Assembly (NCBI GenBank): GCA_947491935.1
Contig: CANLLF010000003.1
Span: forward strand, 706,397-770,396
Source: an uncultured Roseicyclus sp.
GTDB lineage: Bacteria; Pseudomonadota; Alphaproteobacteria; Rhodobacterales; Rhodobacteraceae
Direction: 5' to 3'
Length of the DNA stretch: 64,000 nt
The notes under the pieces are model-generated. The model made no database searches and was not told the origin of the DNA. It saw nothing but the letters and a program-made list of their open reading frames with translations. How positions within the stretch are numbered: position 1 is the stretch's first letter; each line of letters begins with the position of its first letter. A program made the translations under genes and the position numbers. Shown here in pieces: positions 49,768 to 59,948 of the stretch.

Positions 49768-50866
49768 GGGCGGCGCGGTAAGCCAACCCGGTGACACTTG
49801 CTGCCACAAGACACACGACAATGGCCGTCGGCAGATACGCAGCCGGTCCAAGCGCGGCCAGAACCGGCGTGCCGGTGAAGGTGCCGATATTGCCAAGCTG
49901 CGCCAGCGCGCCGTTTGAAAGCGCGCGATCTTCGTTCGTCTCGTTCAGCCATGGCACCGCCGCAAACCCCGCGCCCGCGACAATGCCGCTGACCCCCATC
50001 GCCAGGATCAGAACATAAGGCGCAAGCGATCCGGCGATCATGGTAAGCGCGAAAAGCGCCGCCATCAGCACGAAGGTCGACCAGACCAACGTGCCCGGCG
50101 TGATCCAGCGGGCCAGAACACCCGCCGTGAAGGAGCCGACGATGCCCGCCAGCGGCAGGATCGGGGCTAGCCACAGCGCGCCAAGCGCCGCGGGCAGGAA
50201 GGTGATCAGCGCCAGGAACAGCATCGCGTAGATGCCATGCCCCAGCCCCGGAGCGAAGAGGCGCGGGGTGGCGTAGATCATCAGGTGGTCGGACAGGCGC
50301 GGCAACGGGCGGCGGGCAATGGCCACGCCTTTGGGCAGCATCCACCACAGCAGCAACAGCATAAGCATCGCGAATAGAGCGTGGCCTGCATAAGCCCATC
50401 TTATATTGTCGCCGATCAGCAGCGCGGCCAGCGCGAAGCCGACGCCGAAGAAGGTGGCCCACAACCCCATGACCATCGCGCGGTCCTTGGGGGCCGCCAG
50501 CCCGGCCATGAGCGTCGGCACCGCCACCACCAGCACCAGATGCCCGGCCCCTTCCACGACGCGCAGCGCCATGAAGGCCGGAAAGGGCGGCAGGATCGCT
50601 TGCGCCAGCCCGACAAGCGCCGAGGCCCCCAGCGCCCACAGGATCGCCCGGCGCGGCCCGAAGCTGGCCGTCAGCCCGCCTGCCATCACGCCAAAAAGGA
50701 TCCCCATCACCGCCACGCCCGACACGGCAAAGGCCACCGGCCAGCCGGGATAGACCTGTGCCAATCCCTGCAATGTCAGCGAAACCTTGGTGAACTGCGC
50801 CCCCGCGATCAGGCCGGTCAGGTAAAGGGCGGCGATCAGCGGCCAGGGGGTACGCGGCGAGGTCAT
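49760..50866 (-). CDS. MFS transporter
   Basis: A 368-residue major-facilitator protein with about eleven to twelve hydrophobic helices, including [21 protein letters not shown] and [18 protein letters not shown]. The substrate cannot be told. It ends inside the uvrA promoter region, so transcription through it could feed uvrA. Divergent from the vWA gene at 51012. Confidence 0.85.
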   Translation of the reverse strand: MTSPRTPWPLIAALYLTGLIAGAQFTKVSLTLQGLAQVYPGWPVAFAVSGVAVMGILFGVMAGGLTASFGPRRAILWALGASALVGLAQAILPPFPAFMALRVVEGAGHLVLVVAVPTLMAGLAAPKDRAMVMGLWATFFGVGFALAALLIGDNIRWAYAGHALFAMLMLLLLWWMLPKGVAIARRPLPRLSDHLMIYATPRLFAPGLGHGIYAMLFLALITFLPAALGALWLAPILPLAGIVGSFTAGVLARWITPGTLVWSTFVLMAALFALTMIAGSLAPYVLILAMGVSGIVAGAGFAAVPWLNETNEDRALSNGALAQLGNIGTFTGTPVLAALGPAAYLPTAIVVCLVAASVTGLAYRAARS

Positions 50867-51011
50867 GGCGCAGGCATGATCTGTTTCAAAGGGGCGGTCA
50901 AGAACCGGGGAAAAGGCGGGAAATCCGGCCCTTTGCCGGAGGCCCGGAACACGCTAGCGTGATCGGGAAGGGTCGGATTCTGCCCGGCCCGCTGCCCCTG
51001 ATTTCAAACGG

Positions 51012-54000
51012 ATGCCCCTTATGCGCGCCTTTATTCTCGCTCTCTTGACCCTTTTGATGTTGCCCCTCGCCGCCCTGGCGCAGTCCGATGACAGGCCCAA
51101 CACCATCCTTGTGCTCGACGGATCCGGCTCGATGTGGGGGCAGATCGACGGGGTGAACAAGATCGTCATCGCGCGCAACGTGATTGCCGAGATGCTGGCG
51201 GAGATGGCCGATGAGGTCTCGCTTGGCCTGACGGTTTATGGTCATCGGCAGCGGGGCAGCTGCGCGGATATCGAAACGATCGTGGAACCGGCCCCCTTCA
51301 CGCAGGACCGTATTCTGGAGGCAGTTAACGCCATTAACCCCCGCGGGCGCACGCCGATGACCGATGCCGTGATCGCCGCCGCCCAAAGCCTGCGCCACAC
51401 CGAAGAGGCCGCAACCGTCATCCTCGTTTCCGACGGGATCGAGAATTGTAACCCCGATCCCTGCGCCATTGCCTCGGAGCTTGAGGCCACGGGCGTGGCC
51501 TTCACCGCCCATGTGATCGGCTTCGACGTCGCCTCCGAACCCGAGGCGCGCGCGCAGATGCAATGCATCGCCGATAATACCGGCGGCCAGTTCCTCACCG
51601 CGGACAATGCCGTTGAGTTGAGCGCCGCACTGGAACAGGTGGTTGAGGTTGTGATGCCCGTGCAGACCACCATCGAAGCGGTGGTGATCCCGCAGATGGT
51701 GCCGCCGACCCGCCCGGTGACATGGACGCTGCTCGACGGCACAGGCGCCAACCTGGCCTCCGGCGTCACCGCGCCTGCGATCCAGGTGGAGCTAATGCCC
51801 GGTGACTACGTCGCCCAGGCCACGCGCGATGAGCCTGATGGCCCCGCCACCTACCAGACCGCGTTCACCGTTGTCGAAGGTGGCCAGGCCCCGGTGCAGG
51901 TGGCCATGCCCCCGATCGTCGAGACCAGCCAGCTGACCTTCACCGCCCGGGTGGAACCGGACATGTCCGTGCCTGCCTCACCGCTCAACTGGACCCTTTT
52001 TGATAGCACCGGCGCCGCGATTGTCGGGCCAGTCGCGGCCCCCGGCGGCAATGTCGCGCTGCTGCCCGGCGAGTACCGCATTCAGGTGGAGCGCGTCTCC
52101 ACCGGCACCACCCATGAGGCCGCCTTCACCATGGAGGCCAACACCCCGCAGGAGGTGATCATCCCCCTGCCAGCGCTGAGCGTCGACATAAGCCTCGTGG
52201 CGCGGATCGGCGATGTCGGCGGTGTCACCATCACCGATCCGATCATCTGGGAGGTCACCCCGCTGGATCCCGCGCCGGAGATCGCCACGACCAACCCCGC
52301 CACCCTGCCGCTGACCCGGGGCGCTTACCGCGTCACCGCGTATTGGACCGTGCAGGAAATGGAGCAAGCCGTTGATTTCGTTGTGATCGATCAGGATCGA
52401 GAGATCATCGTTGTGTTCCCCGAACCCGCCGCCACCGCTGTTCTGACCGCGCCGGCCACCGCGCCCGCCGCGGCCGAGATCGAAGTGGCCTGGGACGGCC
52501 CCGGGGAAACGGGCGACATGCTCATCATCCGTCATCCCGACAACAACGTGCTCCTGAACGTGGCGCAGGTCCGCGAGAACCCCGTCACGCTGCGCCTGCC
52601 CGCCTATCCCGGCCGCTATGACATCACCTATCGCCAGAATGGCGGCAACGGCCCGATCATCGGCACGGCCACGATTGACGTCACCGATGTGGCCGCCACC
52701 CTCGACGCGCCCGACACGGTCGAGATCGGTGAGGCCTTCACCGTCGCCTGGGACGGCCCCGGCTATCCGCAGGACCGCATCGCGCTTGTCCCCGCAGGTG
52801 AGACGGCCACCCGGTCCAACGGGCGCTCCGTCAGCTTCGGCAACCCCACGGACCTGACCGCGCCGACCGAGCCGGGCCAGTACGAGCTGCACTACATCCT
52901 GCGCGAAGATGAACGCGTGATCGGCACTCGCCCCATCGAGGTGGTGGAGGTTCAGGCCTCGATCACCGCACCGGACAGCGCCGTGGCCGGGTCCACCATC
53001 GAGATCGGCTGGACCGGCCCGAACGGCGAGAATGACTTCATCGGCATCACACCCGTCGATGCCGAGGGCTATCACCGCTTCTCCAACTCCACCCGCACCA
53101 ATCAGGGTAATCCGCTGGATCTGCTGATGCCCACAACACCCGGCGACTACGTGCTGGAATACGTGCTGGCCGAGGATCGCACCCGGATCGTGGCGGTGCC
53201 GATCACCGTGACGGAGGCCGCCGCAACCCTGACCGCCCCGGCCAGTGCCACGGCCGGTGACACCATTGAAATCGGCTGGACCGGTCCGGATTACGAAAGC
53301 GATTTCATCGCAATCACCCGCGTCGGAAGCGAAGGCTATCACCGCTTTGCCAACACCACCCGCACCAATCGCGGTAATCCCGCCGATCTGCTGATGCCGA
53401 CGGAAACGGGTGACTACATCATCGAATATGTGCTGGGTCAGGACCGTGTGGCCCTGACAACCGTGCCGATCACGGTAAGTGACGCCAGCGCAACGCTGAC
53501 GGCACCGGCCAGTGCTGTGGCGGGATCCACGGTTGAGATCGGCTGGACCGGCCCGGATTACGAGAACGACTTTATCGCGATCACCCGTGTGGGCGACGAA
53601 GGCTATCACCGGTTTGACCAGACGACCCGCACCAACCGGGGCAATCCGCTGGACCTGTTGATGCCTGCGGAGCCGGGGGAATACGTGCTGGAATACGTCC
53701 TGGGCCAGGACCGTGTGGCCCTTGTGACGCAGCCGATGACGATTACCGAACTGGGCGCCACGCTCACCGCGCCGGCCTCGGCCACGGCCGGGTCGACCAT
53801 TGAGGTCGGCTGGACCGGCCCGGGTTATGACAATGATTTCATCGGCATCACGCGCGTGGGTGAGGACGGCTACCACCGGTTCGCGCAGACCACGCGGACC
53901 AATCAGGGCTCGCCCCTCGACCTGCTGATGCCAACGCAGCCGGGCGAATATGTGCTGGAGTATGTGTTGGGGCAGGACCGCTCGGCGCTGACCACCGCGC

Positions 54001-55352
54001 CGATCACCATCACCGAACTGGGCGCCACCATCACCGCCCCCGCCAGCGCCATTGCCGGATCGACCATCGAGGTCGGCTGGACGGGCCCGGGCTATGACAA
54101 TGACTTCATCGGCATCACCGCCGAGGGAGAGGACGGGTATCACCGCTTCGCTGAAACCACGCGCACCAACGCAGGCTCCCCCCTGGATCTGCTGATGCCC
54201 ACCGAACCCGGCGCTTATGTGCTGGAATACGTTCTGGGGCAGGACCGCACCAACCTGGCGACGGTGCCGATCACAATCACCGCGGCCTCGGCCACCATCA
54301 CGGCGCCTGCGACGGCAACGGCGGGGTCCTCCATCGAAATCGGCTGGACGGGGCCGAATTATGACGGCGATTTCATCGGCCTGACCCCGGTCGGCGATGA
54401 CAGCTACCACCGTTTCGAGAGCACCGCACGCACCAGCGATGGCTCCCCCGTCACGTTGGTCATGCCATCGGAAACCGGCAACTACGTTCTGGAATACGTG
54501 CTGGGGCAGGATCGTACGAACCTGACAACGGTGCCGCTGGAAGTCATCGAATCCGATGCCTCCCTGACGGCCCCGACCACAGCCATTGCGGGATCAACCA
54601 TCGAGATCGCCTGGGTCGGCCCGAACAATGACAACGATTACGTCGGGATCGGCCGGGTCGGAGCGAGCGGGTCAAACGCCTGGGAAGCCTTCGCCTATAC
54701 GCGCGACGGATCGACCCTGCGCATGGAGGCCCCGATCAGCCCCGGCAGCTACGAGATCAGCTACTTCCTGGGCCTCGACCGGTCGGTGCTGGTCACCGCT
54801 CCGCTGGAGGTCAGTGCGGTGGAGGCGCTGGTGACCGCGCCTGAGACCGCCGTGGCCGGATCGACCATCGATGTGGGTTTTGTCGGGCCCGATTACACCG
54901 ACGATTACATCGGGATCGGGCGGGTTGGCGCCGGTGGCTCGAATGCGTGGGAAAACTGGGCCTATACACGCGATGGCAACCCCGCCCGCATCGTTGTGCC
55001 GCCCACGGCGGGCACCTACGAGATCACCTATTTCGCACGGCAGGACCGCACGCCACTTGGGTCCGTGACGATCGAGGTATCGGCGGCAGAGGCCACGCTG
55101 AGCACGCAACCCAGCGTGCTGGCGGGCAGTGAGTTCGACGTGGCCTGGACCGGGCCGGGGTATGACGACGATTACCTCGGCATGGGCCCCGTCGGGGGAG
55201 AGGGCAGCAACCAATGGCTGGAGTGGGATTACACCCGCAACGGCAACCCGATCCGCCTGACCGCCCCGGACACACCCGGCACCTATGTGATCCGCTACTT
55301 CATGCGGCAGGGTCGCACGCCGCTCGCCGAGGTGCAGATCACGGTGCAGTAG
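51012..55352 (+). CDS. Large secreted vWA protein with eleven C-terminal repeats
   Basis: A 1446-residue exported protein (signal sequence MRAFILALLTLLMLPLAALA after the first four codons). A von Willebrand A domain covers ~residues 28-210; its MIDAS motif is VLDGSGSMWGQ, with DGIENCNPDPC later. Residues ~215-470 contain three related beta-sandwich units (PVTWTLLDGTGANLASG, PLNWTLFDSTGAAIVG, DPIIWEVTP). From ~472 to the end run eleven repeats of about 89 residues, each with a [IV]GWTGP...DFIGI core and a Y-x-[LI]-E-Y-V-L-G-Q-D-R strand. Repeats 3-7 are nearly identical. The likely role is adhesion or surface scaffolding, as inferred from the domains. Start could also be ATG 51021. Confidence 0.85.
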   Translation: MPLMRAFILALLTLLMLPLAALAQSDDRPNTILVLDGSGSMWGQIDGVNKIVIARNVIAEMLAEMADEVSLGLTVYGHRQRGSCADIETIVEPAPFTQDRILEAVNAINPRGRTPMTDAVIAAAQSLRHTEEAATVILVSDGIENCNPDPCAIASELEATGVAFTAHVIGFDVASEPEARAQMQCIADNTGGQFLTADNAVELSAALEQVVEVVMPVQTTIEAVVIPQMVPPTRPVTWTLLDGTGANLASGVTAPAIQVELMPGDYVAQATRDEPDGPATYQTAFTVVEGGQAPVQVAMPPIVETSQLTFTARVEPDMSVPASPLNWTLFDSTGAAIVGPVAAPGGNVALLPGEYRIQVERVSTGTTHEAAFTMEANTPQEVIIPLPALSVDISLVARIGDVGGVTITDPIIWEVTPLDPAPEIATTNPATLPLTRGAYRVTAYWTVQEMEQAVDFVVIDQDREIIVVFPEPAATAVLTAPATAPAAAEIEVAWDGPGETGDMLIIRHPDNNVLLNVAQVRENPVTLRLPAYPGRYDITYRQNGGNGPIIGTATIDVTDVAATLDAPDTVEIGEAFTVAWDGPGYPQDRIALVPAGETATRSNGRSVSFGNPTDLTAPTEPGQYELHYILREDERVIGTRPIEVVEVQASITAPDSAVAGSTIEIGWTGPNGENDFIGITPVDAEGYHRFSNSTRTNQGNPLDLLMPTTPGDYVLEYVLAEDRTRIVAVPITVTEAAATLTAPASATAGDTIEIGWTGPDYESDFIAITRVGSEGYHRFANTTRTNRGNPADLLMPTETGDYIIEYVLGQDRVALTTVPITVSDASATLTAPASAVAGSTVEIGWTGPDYENDFIAITRVGDEGYHRFDQTTRTNRGNPLDLLMPAEPGEYVLEYVLGQDRVALVTQPMTITELGATLTAPASATAGSTIEVGWTGPGYDNDFIGITRVGEDGYHRFAQTTRTNQGSPLDLLMPTQPGEYVLEYVLGQDRSALTTAPITITELGATITAPASAIAGSTIEVGWTGPGYDNDFIGITAEGEDGYHRFAETTRTNAGSPLDLLMPTEPGAYVLEYVLGQDRTNLATVPITITAASATITAPATATAGSSIEIGWTGPNYDGDFIGLTPVGDDSYHRFESTARTSDGSPVTLVMPSETGNYVLEYVLGQDRTNLTTVPLEVIESDASLTAPTTAIAGSTIEIAWVGPNNDNDYVGIGRVGASGSNAWEAFAYTRDGSTLRMEAPISPGSYEISYFLGLDRSVLVTAPLEVSAVEALVTAPETAVAGSTIDVGFVGPDYTDDYIGIGRVGAGGSNAWENWAYTRDGNPARIVVPPTAGTYEITYFARQDRTPLGSVTIEVSAAEATLSTQPSVLAGSEFDVAWTGPGYDDDYLGMGPVGGEGSNQWLEWDYTRNGNPIRLTAPDTPGTYVIRYFMRQGRTPLAEVQITVQ
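52425..55349 (+). repeat. Tandem ~267-bp repeats inside the vWA gene
   Basis: Eleven in-frame units of ~267 bases encode the repeat region. Units 3-7 (about 52,960-54,290) are the most alike at both protein and DNA level; units 1-2 and 9-11 have diverged. The last three carry a variant core (DYIGIGRVG, GSNAWE) instead of the YHRF core. This points to recent internal expansion by unequal recombination. Confidence 0.88.
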
Positions 55353-55377
55353 CGCCGGTTTCAGGGCCGAAACCAAG

Positions 55378-55406
55378 ACGGGCGGCCCGATAGGAGCCGC
55401 CCGTTT
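55378..55406 (+). terminator. Terminator of the vWA gene
   Basis: ACGGGCGGC pairs with GCCGCCCGT (9-bp stem, 9-base loop), followed by TTT, 26 bases after the stop. It also lies just after the convergent lpd gene and may serve both. Confidence 0.72.
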
Positions 55407-55430
55407 CCGTCTGGGAGGAAGGTCCGTTCC

Positions 55431-56828
55431 TCAGATATGGATCACCCGGTCATAGGCGTCGAGCACGCTTTCATGCATCATCTCGCTCAGCGTCGGGTGC
55501 GGGAAGACGGTTTCCATCAGGTCTTCCTCGGTCGTCTCCAACTGGCGACCCACAACATAACCCTGGATCAGCTCGGTCACTTCCGCGCCGATCATGTGGG
55601 CACCCAGAAGCTCGCCCGTCTTCTCATCGAAAACGGTCTTGATCAGACCCTCGGGTTCCCCCAGCGCGATCGCCTTGCCGTTGCCGATGAACGGGAAGCG
55701 CCCGACCTTGACCTTGTAGCCCTTCTCCTTCGCCTTGGCCTCGCTGAGGCCCACGGAGGCCACCTGCGGGTGGCAATAGGTGCAGCCCGCGATGGACTCA
55801 GGCTTGATCGGGTGCACGTTGTTCTTGCCTGAGATCAGTTCCGCCACCATCACCCCCTCATGGGATGCCTTGTGGGCCAGCCACGGCGCGCCTGCGATGT
55901 CACCGATGGCATAAAGCCCATCGACGCCGGTGCGGCAATATTCATCTGTCACAACATGGGTGCGGTCGATCTTCACGCCAAGCTTCTCCAGCCCCAGATC
56001 TTCGACATTGCCGACGATGCCAACGGCGGAAATCACCGTGTCGAACTCCTGCGTCTCAACCTTGCCGCCCGTCTCGATATGGGCCGTCACCTTGTCGGCC
56101 GCACGGTCCAGCTTCTTGACCATCGCCTTTTGCAGGATCTTCATCCCCTGCTTCTCGAACGCCTTCTTGGCGAAGGCGCTGATTTCCTCGTCCTCCACCG
56201 GCAGCACCCGGTCCATCACCTCAACCACCGTCGTGTCGGCCCCTAGCGTATTGTAGAAGCTGGCAAATTCGATACCGATGGCGCCCGAACCGATCACCAG
56301 AAGCTTCTTGGGCATATGCGGCGGCTTCAGCGCGGCCTTGTAGGTCCAGACGCGCTTGCCGTCGGCCTCAAGCCCCGGAAGCTCGCGGGCCCGCGCACCG
56401 GTGGCCAGGATGATATTCTTGGCCGTCAGGTCCTCCGTCCCCTTCTCGGTCTTGACCGTGACCTTGCCCTTGGCGGGGATCGTCGCCTCCCCCATGATCG
56501 TTGTGACCTTGTTCTTCTTCATCAGATGCGCCACGCCGCCCGAAAGCTGCTTGGCCACCTTGCGGGAACGATCGACAACCTTGTCGAGGTCATAGCCAAT
56601 GCCATCGGCGCTCAGCCCGAATTCCTTGGCGCGGTGCATCAGGTGGAACACTTCAGAGGACCGCAGCATCGCCTTGGTGGGAATGCAGCCCCAGTTCAGG
56701 CAAATGCCGCCCATATGCTCACGCTCGACAATCGCGGTTTTCAGGCCCAACTGGCTGGCCCGGATCGCGGCCACATAGCCGCCGGGGCCGGCGCCGATTA
56801 CGATAACGTCGAAATTCTGTGCGGCCAT
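55431..56828 (-). CDS. lpd: Dihydrolipoyl dehydrogenase
   Basis: A 465-residue flavoprotein, the E3 subunit of 2-oxo-acid dehydrogenase complexes. FAD motif VIGAGPGGYVAAIRASQLG at the N terminus, redox-active pair GGICLNWGCIPTKAML, NAD motif LLVIGSGAIGIEFAS, and the C-terminal HPTLSEMMHE with the active-site His. No lipoyl domain is attached. No other dehydrogenase subunits are nearby. A GTTC-N7-GTTC site lies 32 bases upstream. Confidence 0.97.
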   Translation of the reverse strand: MAAQNFDVIVIGAGPGGYVAAIRASQLGLKTAIVEREHMGGICLNWGCIPTKAMLRSSEVFHLMHRAKEFGLSADGIGYDLDKVVDRSRKVAKQLSGGVAHLMKKNKVTTIMGEATIPAKGKVTVKTEKGTEDLTAKNIILATGARARELPGLEADGKRVWTYKAALKPPHMPKKLLVIGSGAIGIEFASFYNTLGADTTVVEVMDRVLPVEDEEISAFAKKAFEKQGMKILQKAMVKKLDRAADKVTAHIETGGKVETQEFDTVISAVGIVGNVEDLGLEKLGVKIDRTHVVTDEYCRTGVDGLYAIGDIAGAPWLAHKASHEGVMVAELISGKNNVHPIKPESIAGCTYCHPQVASVGLSEAKAKEKGYKVKVGRFPFIGNGKAIALGEPEGLIKTVFDEKTGELLGAHMIGAEVTELIQGYVVGRQLETTEEDLMETVFPHPTLSEMMHESVLDAYDRVIHI

Positions 56829-56859
56829 GGGATGGGGTTCTCCTACGTGGTCCGGTGTC

Positions 56860-56874
56860 GTTCAGAGTTTGTTC
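56860..56874 (-). promoter_or_regulatory. LexA-type site upstream of lpd
   Basis: GTTC-AGAGTTT-GTTC (GAAC-AAACTCT-GAAC in the lpd direction) matches the SOS box and follows a possible -35/-10 pair (TTGTTC, 17 bases, TAACGT). SOS control of lpd is not expected, and about one such site can occur by chance in 64 kb, so this is tentative. Confidence 0.35.
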
Positions 56875-56966
56875 AACGTTAAACTATTGTGCAGCGTGGA
56901 ACAATTGCCCCTAGGTCGCAGGCCGGGTTGCACGCCATGCATGGCCCGCCGAAACGCAGCAGGGGC

Positions 56967-57536
56967 CTAGCCCCGCGCCTCAAGCTCCCGCACGATGGCG
57001 CCGTAGCCGCCATTCTCGATGAAGTCTTTCTCCGCATCTGTGCTCTCCCGGCCCAGGGCCTCGTTGCGGAACGGAAAACGACCAAACCGGCGGATAATCT
57101 CACGATGGGCTTCGGCATGGAGGTCATTGTTGCCCTCCTCCATCCGCTGTTCCATCAGATCAACGCAAATATCCTGATGCGCGATCTCTTCGGAATGCAT
57201 GAAGGGCATGTAGGCGAACTGCCGCATCTCCCCCTCGATCTCCTGATCCCAGCCCTGGGCGAGCATCTTGCCCGCCACATCGCGGGCCTGGGCATCGGTG
57301 GCAAAGGCGCGGGGATCATTGCGGAACATATTGCGGGGGAATTGATCGAGCAGGATGATCAGCGCCAGCACCCCTCGCGCATCGGTCGCCCAATCCTCCA
57401 GCTGCCCATCATGGGCCGCCTGCCACGTGGCGCCGAAGCGGTCGCGGATCGCCTGATCGAAGGCATCATCCTGTTTGTACCAGGCGTCGGGCCCGGCCTC
57501 TTCCCAGAAGCTCAGCAGGTCTGCGGCGCTGGTCAT
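56967..57536 (-). CDS. DUF924 family protein
   Basis: A 189-residue all-helical protein with the family opening LLSFWEEAGPDAWYKQDDAFD and IILLDQFPRNMFRNDPRAFA. The family has an all-helix fold of unknown role. Its start overlaps the end of the MFS gene by four bases. Confidence 0.85.
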   Translation of the reverse strand: MTSAADLLSFWEEAGPDAWYKQDDAFDQAIRDRFGATWQAAHDGQLEDWATDARGVLALIILLDQFPRNMFRNDPRAFATDAQARDVAGKMLAQGWDQEIEGEMRQFAYMPFMHSEEIAHQDICVDLMEQRMEEGNNDLHAEAHREIIRRFGRFPFRNEALGRESTDAEKDFIENGGYGAIVRELEARG

Positions 57537-58825
57537 AGATGCGTCTCCTCTTCCGTCTCATCCCCCGCCATATCCTCGGCGGCCTCGACATATAACTCCT
57601 GCGCGGTCTCAAAAGCGACCTGAGAGAAGGTGCCGGGCATGATATTGGTATAAGGCACGGCGTCGTAGTCGCTCTCCTCGGCATAGATCGATGGGCGCTG
57701 CGTCATCCGGAACAGGCCATAAGCCGTGACCACCAGCAAAACGATAGCAAGAAACAGCCAGAAGCCGCCGGGCCCCATCAGGCCCATCAGAAGGCCAAGC
57801 GCGGGCGGGCCGGCAATGGCGCCGATCCCGTTCACGAAGACCATGCCGCCGGACGCGGCGGCCATGTCCTCGGGCTCCAGATAATCGTTGGTATAGGCGA
57901 TGAGGAGCGCATAGAGCGGCTGCGCCAAGCCGCCCGACAGAAGCGCCACGACCAGAAGCGCCACATAGCTCTGCGCCAGGAACACGCCGCCAAGCGCCAC
58001 AAGCGCCCCGGCCCCGGCGGCCCCGACGATCAGGATGCGGCGGTCCATCCGGTCGGACATCCACCCGATCGGATATTGCAAGATGATCGCGCCGATGAAG
58101 AAGGACGAGATGAAAGCCGACAATTGCCCAAGGTTCAGCCCCACCTCGGTCGCATAGACCGCCGCCATGGCGAATTGCCCCGCAAAGACACCACCCAGAA
58201 GCGTCATGCCGATCACCCCGAAGGGCGAGGCGGTGTAAAGCTGCCGCAGCGTCATGGGCCGGGCAGCCTCGAAGGCGGGCGTGGGCTGCGCGCTGAGCAG
58301 GATCGGCGCGAAGCTCAGCGAAACGAGGATCGACGGGATCACAAAGAGGATCCAGCCCGACGGATCCCCCGCCGCAAGAATCCCTTGCCCGGCCACCAGG
58401 CCGAACATCTGCATCAACATATAGGCCGAAAGCGACTGGCCCCGTGTCTCGTTCGTCGAGGCATTATTGAGCCAGGATTCCGCCGTCACGTATATGCCCG
58501 ACAGGCTGAAGCCCAGAAGCACCCGCAAGACCATCCAGGCATAGGGATCCGTGATCATCGGGTAGGAGATGACCGTGGCCGAAATCATCGAGCCCAGGGC
58601 CGCGAACACCCGCACATGCCCCACCCGCGCAATGAATTGCGGCGCGAGGCTGGACCCGCCCAGAAAACCAAGGAAATAGGCCGATCCGATCAGCGACAAT
58701 TCGAAGGTCGAAAACCCCTCAATGGCGCCGCGCACCCCCATGAGCGAGCCTTGCAGGCCGTTGCCCACCTGCAGAAGGAACATGCCCAGAAGAAGCGCCC
58801 AGGCGCTGCGGATAACGGCAATCAT
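57533..58825 (-). CDS. MFS transporter (UMF2/YcaD-like)
   Basis: A 430-residue twelve-helix transporter. The MFS loop between helices 2 and 3 is FIARVGHVRVFAALGS, and MSDRMDRRILIVG marks the second half. The acidic C-terminal tail (AEDMAGDETEEETHL) is cytoplasmic. Substrate unknown. It is coupled to DUF924 (four-base overlap) and follows queA by 67 bases. Confidence 0.87.
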   Translation of the reverse strand: MIAVIRSAWALLLGMFLLQVGNGLQGSLMGVRGAIEGFSTFELSLIGSAYFLGFLGGSSLAPQFIARVGHVRVFAALGSMISATVISYPMITDPYAWMVLRVLLGFSLSGIYVTAESWLNNASTNETRGQSLSAYMLMQMFGLVAGQGILAAGDPSGWILFVIPSILVSLSFAPILLSAQPTPAFEAARPMTLRQLYTASPFGVIGMTLLGGVFAGQFAMAAVYATEVGLNLGQLSAFISSFFIGAIILQYPIGWMSDRMDRRILIVGAAGAGALVALGGVFLAQSYVALLVVALLSGGLAQPLYALLIAYTNDYLEPEDMAAASGGMVFVNGIGAIAGPPALGLLMGLMGPGGFWLFLAIVLLVVTAYGLFRMTQRPSIYAEESDYDAVPYTNIMPGTFSQVAFETAQELYVEAAEDMAGDETEEETHL

Positions 58826-58892
58826 GGCGATCTCCTTCGATCGGACCGGGTGGATTGGGGGAGGTATGGCGCGGGGCGGCGTGTTGGGTCTG

Positions 58893-59948
58893 TCAGATTT
58901 GCGACGGGATTAGCAGCGACGCGTCGCCATAGGAAAAGAATCGGTACTCGGATGCGATGGCGTGGGCGTAGATTTCGCGCACGCGCTCCGGCCCCATAAG
59001 CGCAGAGACAAGCATCATCAAGGTCGATTTCGGCAGGTGGAAATTGGTCATCAGCGCATCGGTGATTTTCCACCTGTAGCCGGGATAGATGAAGATATCG
59101 GTGGTGCCCTCGAAGGCGTGGATCGTGCCGTCATCGTTGCAGGCGGATTCGATCAGGCGAAGCGCGGTCGTGCCCACGGGGATGATGCGGTGGCCCGCGG
59201 ATTTCGTGGCGTTGATCTCGGCCGCTGCCTGCGCGCGCACCTCGCCCCATTCGGCATGCATCTTGTGGGTCGTCACGTCCTCGACCGTGACCGGCAGGAA
59301 CGTGCCCGCCCCCACATGGAGCGTGACAAAGGTGATATCGATGCCACGCTGTTTCAGCGCCTCCATCAGCGCGGCATCAAAGTGCAGGCTGGCGGTGGGG
59401 GCGGCCACGGCGCCTGCGCGTTCGGCCCAGATCGTCTGGTAATCCTCCCGATCGCGTTCATCGGGCGGGCGTTTGCCTGCGATATAGGGCGGCAGCGGCA
59501 TCGCGCCCGCCGCGTTCAGGGCGGTGTCGAACTCGTCCCCGCTGAGATTGAACCGCAATCGCAGCCCGGTTTCTGAAAGGTTAATGTCTGCGGAAAGATC
59601 GTTTGAGAACAATATCTTCTCACTTTGTGCAAGCTTGCGCATCGGCTTGGCCAGGGCCGACCACGTGCCATCGGCCTGCGGCTCCAGAAGCGTCACCTCG
59701 ATCTTGGCGCGCACCTCCCCCTCCGCCGTCTGGCGGGGGCGATATCCGGTCAGCCGCGCCGGGATCACGCGGGTGTCGTTGAGGATCAGCCGGTCACCCG
59801 GCCGCAGCATATCGGGCAGGTCCATGACCGTCAGATCGCGGGTCTCGGGCCCGTCGGCCACCAACAAGCGCGCCGAGGATCGAGGCCGCGCCGGGCGCGT
59901 CGCGATCAGCGCCTCGGGCAGGTCGAAATCGAAATCGTCGAGCTTCAT
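58893..59948 (-). CDS. queA: tRNA preQ1(34) S-adenosylmethionine ribosyltransferase-isomerase
   Basis: A 351-residue enzyme that adds the epoxycyclopentanediol ring to preQ1 in tRNA using SAM. Motifs: [49 protein letters not shown] and [20 protein letters not shown]. Its start overlaps the end of the AsmA-like gene by four bases. Confidence 0.97.
   Translation of the reverse strand: MKLDDFDFDLPEALIATRPARPRSSARLLVADGPETRDLTVMDLPDMLRPGDRLILNDTRVIPARLTGYRPRQTAEGEVRAKIEVTLLEPQADGTWSALAKPMRKLAQSEKILFSNDLSADINLSETGLRLRFNLSGDEFDTALNAAGAMPLPPYIAGKRPPDERDREDYQTIWAERAGAVAAPTASLHFDAALMEALKQRGIDITFVTLHVGAGTFLPVTVEDVTTHKMHAEWGEVRAQAAAEINATKSAGHRIIPVGTTALRLIESACNDDGTIHAFEGTTDIFIYPGYRWKITDALMTNFHLPKSTLMMLVSALMGPERVREIYAHAIASEYRFFSYGDASLLIPSQI

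Noticed and set aside
51978-54410. 810-residue minus-strand frame
   Set aside because: Antisense to the repeat region of the vWA gene; its repeats only mirror the sense repeats.
52425-55349. Possible CRISPR-like array
   Set aside because: The repeat unit is ~267 bases, lies in frame inside a coding gene and has no spacers.
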